A program made the position numbers and the translations under genes. Positions 59,937-64,000 of a DNA stretch of 64,000 nt are shown piece by piece (positions within the stretch are counted from its first letter, which is position 1; each line of letters starts with the position of its first letter). The notes under the pieces are model-generated. The model was not told where the DNA came from, did no database searches, and saw nothing but the letters and a program-made list of their open reading frames with translations. The stretch spans positions 124,001 through 188,000 of the forward strand of contig LQBI01000001.1 of assembly GCA_002030045.1 (NCBI GenBank), read 5' to 3'. This DNA is from Candidatus Aegiribacteria sp. MLS_C (GTDB lineage Bacteria > Fermentibacterota > Fermentibacteria > Fermentibacterales > JCC-6).

Positions 59937-62108
59937 GTGAGCAGCGAGAATCTCAATCCCGTTCAGAAGGAGGCGGTGGACTATTCGGACGGGCATCTGA
60001 TAATACTTGCGGGAGCCGGCAGCGGAAAGACCAGGGTGCTCACCTCGAAGATAGCCCGTATCATAGGGAGAGGACTGGCAGAACCCTGGCAGGTACTGGC
60101 GATGACCTTCACAAACAAGGCTGCCGGGGAGATGAGGGAAAGGGTCGAGCGGATGCTGCCCGGAAAGGGCTCCCGCGTCAGGATGGGCACCTTCCATTCA
60201 GTGTGCGCCTGGATCCTCAGGAGAGAAGCCCATCATCTCGGTTTCAACGAGAATTTCACCATCTACGATGCGGACGACCAGAAGACGCTGATGCGGAGGC
60301 TCCTGAAGGGACGCGGGATTTCCACCAGGATAACTCCGGGCATAGCGCTCTCGTACATCTCCCGGTGCAAGAATGACGGGGTTACGGCGGAGGAGGCCTC
60401 GGAATCTGCTTCAAGCGCCAGGGACAGGGAACTTGCAGAGGTATACGGAGCCTACCAGGAGAGGCTTCGTGATTCGGGTGCCTTTGATTTCGACGATTTG
60501 TTGACGGGTGTTCTTACTCTATTTCGTCAATATCCTGACGTAAGGAACGGTTACGCATCCAGGTTCTCCCACATCCTGGTGGACGAGTACCAGGATACCA
60601 ACAGGGTGCAGCACGAACTCCTCCGTGAACTGGCTTCCAGAGGTGCGATGGTGACCGTAGTCGGCGACGACGACCAGTCCATCTACTCGTGGAGGGGGGC
60701 CTGTGTCGAGAACATACTGGAGTTCGAGAAGGATTTTCCCGGTACCAGGATGATCAGGCTGGAGGAGAACTACAGGTCCAAGGGCAACATACTCCGCGGG
60801 GCGGCGTCGCTGGTCAGTTTCAACCTCAGACGGCACGGCAAGACCCTGTGGACAAGGCAGGACCCGGGACCGCCCGTGAGAGTTAAATGCCTCTACAACG
60901 AGCAGGAGGAGGCGGAATGGATCCTTGGGGAGATAGAGGAACTCCTGGAGGACGGCTCTTGCCCCTCCGACTCCATAGCCATCCTGTACAGGACAAACGC
61001 CCAGTCGAGGCAGTTCGAGACCGCCTGCCGCAGACGGGGTATCAGGTACGAGGTGGTGGGTTCCCAGAGGTTCTACGAGAGGATGGAGATAAAGGACATC
61101 ATCGCCTACCTCAGGGTGCTCCTGAACCATGAGGACAGGCTAAGCCTGGAACGCATCATCAACAAACCGGGCAGGGGTCTCGGTACCAAGGGCAGGGAAG
61201 CATTCTTCGACTTTGTCGACGGTAATGGTACGGACCCGCTGGACGCGATGATGATGGCCGGCGGTATCGACGGGGTATCATCCAGGGCGGCCTCCGCCCT
61301 GAGGGACCTGGGCCTGTGGTACCGGAAGGCGGCTGAGATGACCGCCGGTGGAGCGGCCGCCCTGGAGGTTGTGGACAGCCTCCTGGAGACAACCGGATTG
61401 GCAGCCCGGTACGATTCCGGGGACGTGACGGACCAGTCCAGGCTCGAGAACATCGAGGAGTTCCGAAGGAGTGTTCTGGAATACGATCAGGCAGCTCCCG
61501 AGGGAGGTTTGCCCGGGTTCATGACAGAGGTGAGCCTTGCCACCACCGTGGACGATTACGAGGGAAGGGACAGCGGCAGGATCGCGCTGATGACCCTGCA
61601 CTGCGCCAAGGGTCTCGAGTTCAACACCGTCTTCATCGCCGGTCTCGAGGAGGGCATGCTGCCCTTCATCAGGCCCGGCGAGTATGCACCCTCGGACATT
61701 GAGGAGGAGAGACGGCTGCTCTACGTGGGAATGACCAGGGCGATGGAGAGGCTTGTACTTACATTTACCCTGAACAGGATCAGGGCCGGGGTGCGCCAGT
61801 CCGGCCCTTCAAGGTTCCTGGAGGAGATCGCCGCCGGTGAATCGCGGATACCACCCGCGGATCGTGACCTTCCAGGGGAGATCACTTCTTCCGATGATGA
61901 TGTAGATACAGGTATCGATTACAGGATCGGCAACCTCATACGGCATCCCAGGTACGGCCGCGGTATCGTGAGGAAGGCAGTCAGGAACGGATCGGAGTGG
62001 CGGATCACGGTGGACTTCGGTTTCGACGAGCCCAAAACGCTTGTCACCGGCTACGTTCCCATACCGGTGATAAAGGAGAGAGCTGATGCCGGCGACATGG
62101 ACCAGTGA
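59937..62108 (+). CDS. pcrA: UvrD/PcrA-family DNA helicase
   Basis: 723 residues from GTG 59937 (AAGGGA seven bases upstream), the normal family length. Motifs in order: Q motif LNPVQKEAV, Walker A LAGAGSGKTRV, AMTFTNKAAGEMRER, TFHSVCAWILR, VDEYQDTNRVQ, VVGDDDQSIYSWRGA, LEENYRSKGNI, LMTLHCAKGLEFNTVF and RRLLYVGMTRA. A C-terminal GRGIVRKAVRNG segment matches the RNA-polymerase-interacting tail. Superfamily 1A 3'-5' helicase for repair and replication restart. Confidence 0.95.
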   Translation: MSSENLNPVQKEAVDYSDGHLIILAGAGSGKTRVLTSKIARIIGRGLAEPWQVLAMTFTNKAAGEMRERVERMLPGKGSRVRMGTFHSVCAWILRREAHHLGFNENFTIYDADDQKTLMRRLLKGRGISTRITPGIALSYISRCKNDGVTAEEASESASSARDRELAEVYGAYQERLRDSGAFDFDDLLTGVLTLFRQYPDVRNGYASRFSHILVDEYQDTNRVQHELLRELASRGAMVTVVGDDDQSIYSWRGACVENILEFEKDFPGTRMIRLEENYRSKGNILRGAASLVSFNLRRHGKTLWTRQDPGPPVRVKCLYNEQEEAEWILGEIEELLEDGSCPSDSIAILYRTNAQSRQFETACRRRGIRYEVVGSQRFYERMEIKDIIAYLRVLLNHEDRLSLERIINKPGRGLGTKGREAFFDFVDGNGTDPLDAMMMAGGIDGVSSRAASALRDLGLWYRKAAEMTAGGAAALEVVDSLLETTGLAARYDSGDVTDQSRLENIEEFRRSVLEYDQAAPEGGLPGFMTEVSLATTVDDYEGRDSGRIALMTLHCAKGLEFNTVFIAGLEEGMLPFIRPGEYAPSDIEEERRLLYVGMTRAMERLVLTFTLNRIRAGVRQSGPSRFLEEIAAGESRIPPADRDLPGEITSSDDDVDTGIDYRIGNLIRHPRYGRGIVRKAVRNGSEWRITVDFGFDEPKTLVTGYVPIPVIKERADAGDMDQ

Positions 62109-62256
62109 TCCGGCAGGAGGACGGGAGTTGTTGGATGCAGCCTTTCCCGGGCACTGCCGGTTCCGCTGAGATAAGGGTGACAGTCTCCCGGGGGATGCTC
62201 TTCCGAATGACTTTGAATCCCTCCACCGCCGTCGGGGAGGACCGGGACCGGAGGTA

Positions 62257-63084
62257 ATGCGCGGAATGGGCGAGAATCAGCTGAAGGACATGGCCCGAAG
62301 GGTTAGACTGGACGTGCTGGAGATGATCCGGGCGGCGGGCAGCGGACATCCCGGAGGGTCCTTCTCCTCCGTGGAGATACTTGTGGAGCTGTACTGGAAC
62401 GTTCTCAGGATCCGCCCCCTGGAACCCGGCTGGAAGGATAGGGACAGGTTCATCCTCTCCAAGGGGCACGCCTGCCCAGCCCTCTACTCTGTGCTGGCAA
62501 GGAGGGGCTACTTCGATCCGAAGGAACTCACCACCCTGAGAAAGCTGGGTTCCAGGCTGCAGGGCCATCCCAACATGCGCGACCTCCCCGGACTGGACGC
62601 ATCCACCGGCAGCCTTGGACAGGGCCTCTCAATCGCCTGCGGCATTGCCCACGGCCTGCGTCTGGACGGGCTGCCCGGCCGCGTCTACTGCCTTCTGGGA
62701 GACGGAGAGCTTCAGGAGGGGAACGTCTGGGAGGCGGCCATGACAGCATCCCACTACGCACTTGGCCACCTGACCGCGATAGTGGACAGGAACCTGGTCC
62801 AGCTTGACGGTAATGTCTCGGGGGTCATGGAGATAGAACCCCTGGCGGACAAGTGGCTGTCTTTCGGATGGGACGTCATCGTTGCCGAAGGGCACAGCTT
62901 CCAGTCACTTGACAAAGCCTTCGAACACTGCGGAACCACCGCCTTTCCCTCGGTGGTGATAGCCAATACCGTGAAGGGCAGGGGAGTCTCCTTCATGGAG
63001 GGTGCATCCGCATGGCACGGCAGGTGCCCCGACGGGGAGGAGTACGCCTCTGCGAAGAGGGAACTGGAAGGGGGCTCGTCGTGA
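62257..63084 (+). CDS. Transketolase, N-terminal (thiamine-binding) subunit
   Basis: 275 residues: AAGSGHPGGSFSSVEI, SKGHACPALYSVLA, STGSLGQGLSIACG and the thiamine-diphosphate motif GDGELQEGNVWEAA through DRNLVQLDG. This is the first half of a transketolase split over two genes, common in Firmicutes, archaea and candidate phyla. ATG 62257 is two bases from GGAGG, ATG 62266 eleven; either could be used. The second half follows with a four-base overlap. Confidence 0.92.
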   Translation: MRGMGENQLKDMARRVRLDVLEMIRAAGSGHPGGSFSSVEILVELYWNVLRIRPLEPGWKDRDRFILSKGHACPALYSVLARRGYFDPKELTTLRKLGSRLQGHPNMRDLPGLDASTGSLGQGLSIACGIAHGLRLDGLPGRVYCLLGDGELQEGNVWEAAMTASHYALGHLTAIVDRNLVQLDGNVSGVMEIEPLADKWLSFGWDVIVAEGHSFQSLDKAFEHCGTTAFPSVVIANTVKGRGVSFMEGASAWHGRCPDGEEYASAKRELEGGSS

Positions 63085-64000
63085 GGGACTCGAAACCCTC
63101 GCGGGAAGGCTACGTCGAGGGCATCCTGGAAGCCGGCAGGAGGGACCCGCGGGTAGTGGTGGTGGAGGGAGATGTTTCCCGATCCATAGGGAGTGCCGCC
63201 TTCGGAGAAGAGTTTCCCGACAGGTTCTTCAACTTGGGAGCAAGCGAGCAGGACATGATGGGGGAAGCCGCCGGTCTGGCCCTGGCCGGCTTCACTCCCT
63301 TTGTCTCCACATACGCTGTTTTCATTGCGGGAAGAGCATGGGAGCAGGTACGGACCAGCGTCTGCTACATGGACCTTAAGGTGAGGATCGGCGGAGCCCA
63401 CGGAGGGATCAGCGTCGGACCAGACGGGGCAACCCACCAGGCCCTTGAGGACGTGGCCATCATGAGAGTGCTGCCGAACATGAAGGTGCTGGTGCCGGCG
63501 GACTCGAACCAGACAAGGGCCTCGGTCCTGGCATCGCTGGACATGGAGGGTCCCGTCTACATAAGGTTCGGCAGGAACCCGGTGCCGCAGATCTACTCCC
63601 TTGCCGAAAGTGTTGTGCCCGGCAGGGGGAACCTCCTTGCGGAGGGCGGTGATGTAACCCTGGTGGCCTGCGGGCCGATGGTGGCCGAGGCCCTGGAGGC
63701 TGCGGAGTTATTGCGGAAGAAAGGCATATCTGCCGGTGTTGTGGACATGGTGTCGGTGAAACCCCTGGACGAGGGGCTGCTCCTGTCACAGGCATCCAGG
63801 ACCGGTGCGGTGGTGGTGGCGGAGGACCACCAGGTCACCGGAGGCCTGTTCGGAGCCGTGGCGGAGACCCTTGCGCTGAAGGGACGGGCAAGGGTGGATG
63901 CCGTTGCGGTCATGGACCGCTTCGGCACCAGCGGCTCCCCTGAACTCGTCAGAAGGGACTACGGTCTCACCGCACATGAAATGGCGAAAAGGGCTGAGAA
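63081..64000 (+). CDS. Transketolase, C-terminal subunit, cut by window end
   Basis: GTG 63081 overlaps the first subunit's stop (GTGA) and the frame stays open to the last base, giving 306 residues. EGDVSRSIGSAAFGE, NLGASEQDMMGEAAG with the catalytic Glu, GAHGGISVGPDGATHQ and the C-terminal DRFGTSGSPEL match transketolase pyrimidine and C domains. Only a few residues are missing, since the family ends soon after HEMAKRA. It completes the non-oxidative pentose phosphate enzyme. Confidence 0.93.
   Translation, partial: MRDSKPSREGYVEGILEAGRRDPRVVVVEGDVSRSIGSAAFGEEFPDRFFNLGASEQDMMGEAAGLALAGFTPFVSTYAVFIAGRAWEQVRTSVCYMDLKVRIGGAHGGISVGPDGATHQALEDVAIMRVLPNMKVLVPADSNQTRASVLASLDMEGPVYIRFGRNPVPQIYSLAESVVPGRGNLLAEGGDVTLVACGPMVAEALEAAELLRKKGISAGVVDMVSVKPLDEGLLLSQASRTGAVVVAEDHQVTGGLFGAVAETLALKGRARVDAVAVMDRFGTSGSPELVRRDYGLTAHEMAKRAE

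Overview
The window is a gene-dense, GC-rich stretch of chromosome, about 75 protein genes with almost all on the + strand, three tRNAs and one SRP RNA. The cell is a Gram-negative-type bacterium: it has lipoproteins with lipobox cysteines, a LpoB-like activator, a TonB-like C-terminal protein, a large protein ending in a probable outer-membrane barrel and RseP. A subtilase with a FlgD/Por-type C-terminal sorting tail, and CNPF-type lipoproteins, point to the FCB superphylum or a neighbouring uncultured candidate phylum (Fermentibacteria, WOR-3 or Cloacimonadota-like). That placement is inference from protein style, not a phylogeny. Arginine is written mostly AGG and many starts are GTG or TTG. 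I see no phage, transposase, CRISPR array or classical defence island.

Layout. 1-8071: end of a 5'-nucleotidase, small membrane/DUF genes, rsmI, a CDP-alcohol phosphatidyltransferase beside myo-inositol-1-phosphate synthase (a likely inositol phospholipid route), tmk, a CtpA protease and a phosphohexomutase. 8068-13859: yceD-rpmF-plsX-fabH-fabG-acpP-fabF-rnc, the usual fatty acid/ribosome cluster but without fabD. 13861-17014: acyl-CoA dehydrogenase, etfB and an etfA carrying an N-terminal two-cluster ferredoxin, resembling caffeyl-CoA reductase/Etf-type complexes. 17047-19845: a P2-type cation ATPase with altered ion-site residues.

19846-29600 is the accessory-looking part: a PHP phosphoesterase, NTF2-like secreted proteins, a 300-bp direct repeat (22299-22599 and 24010-24311) that brackets a 1.4-kb block with an AT-rich, foreign-looking left half and abuts a tRNA-Ser, a CYTH phosphatase, a coiled-coil protein with mtfA behind a perfect palindrome, a diguanylate cyclase, and leftward pyrE and TonB-like genes.

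29654-37395 holds a lipoprotein, the secreted subtilase, dtd, maf, DUF3795, tRNA-Ser(GGA), a TPR/AIM24-like protein with long acidic repeats, tRNA-Ala(CGC) and a degenerate PP2C. 37396-44550 is an RNA/DNA-maintenance run: large SRP RNA with Alu domain, dnaX, ybaB, recR, pgsA, pgpA, cinA C-domain, thpR, recA, recX. 44771-52521 is rplM-rpsI-rpsB-tsf-pyrH-frr-uppS-cdsA-dxr-rseP, tightly overlapping. 52583-58999 is an envelope block (metallopeptidase/TolB/barrel protein, FGE-like protein, LpoB, COG3014-like TPR lipoprotein). 59003-64000 holds deoC, a 29-residue membrane peptide, a UvrD/PcrA helicase and a split transketolase cut by the window end.

The best candidates for something undescribed are the repeat-bracketed tRNA-Ser island, the 29-residue membrane peptide, the inositol lipid pair and the P-type ATPase with a rebuilt ion site. 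The large SRP RNA is well supported but of a known class. No function was tested; all calls are from reading the sequence.
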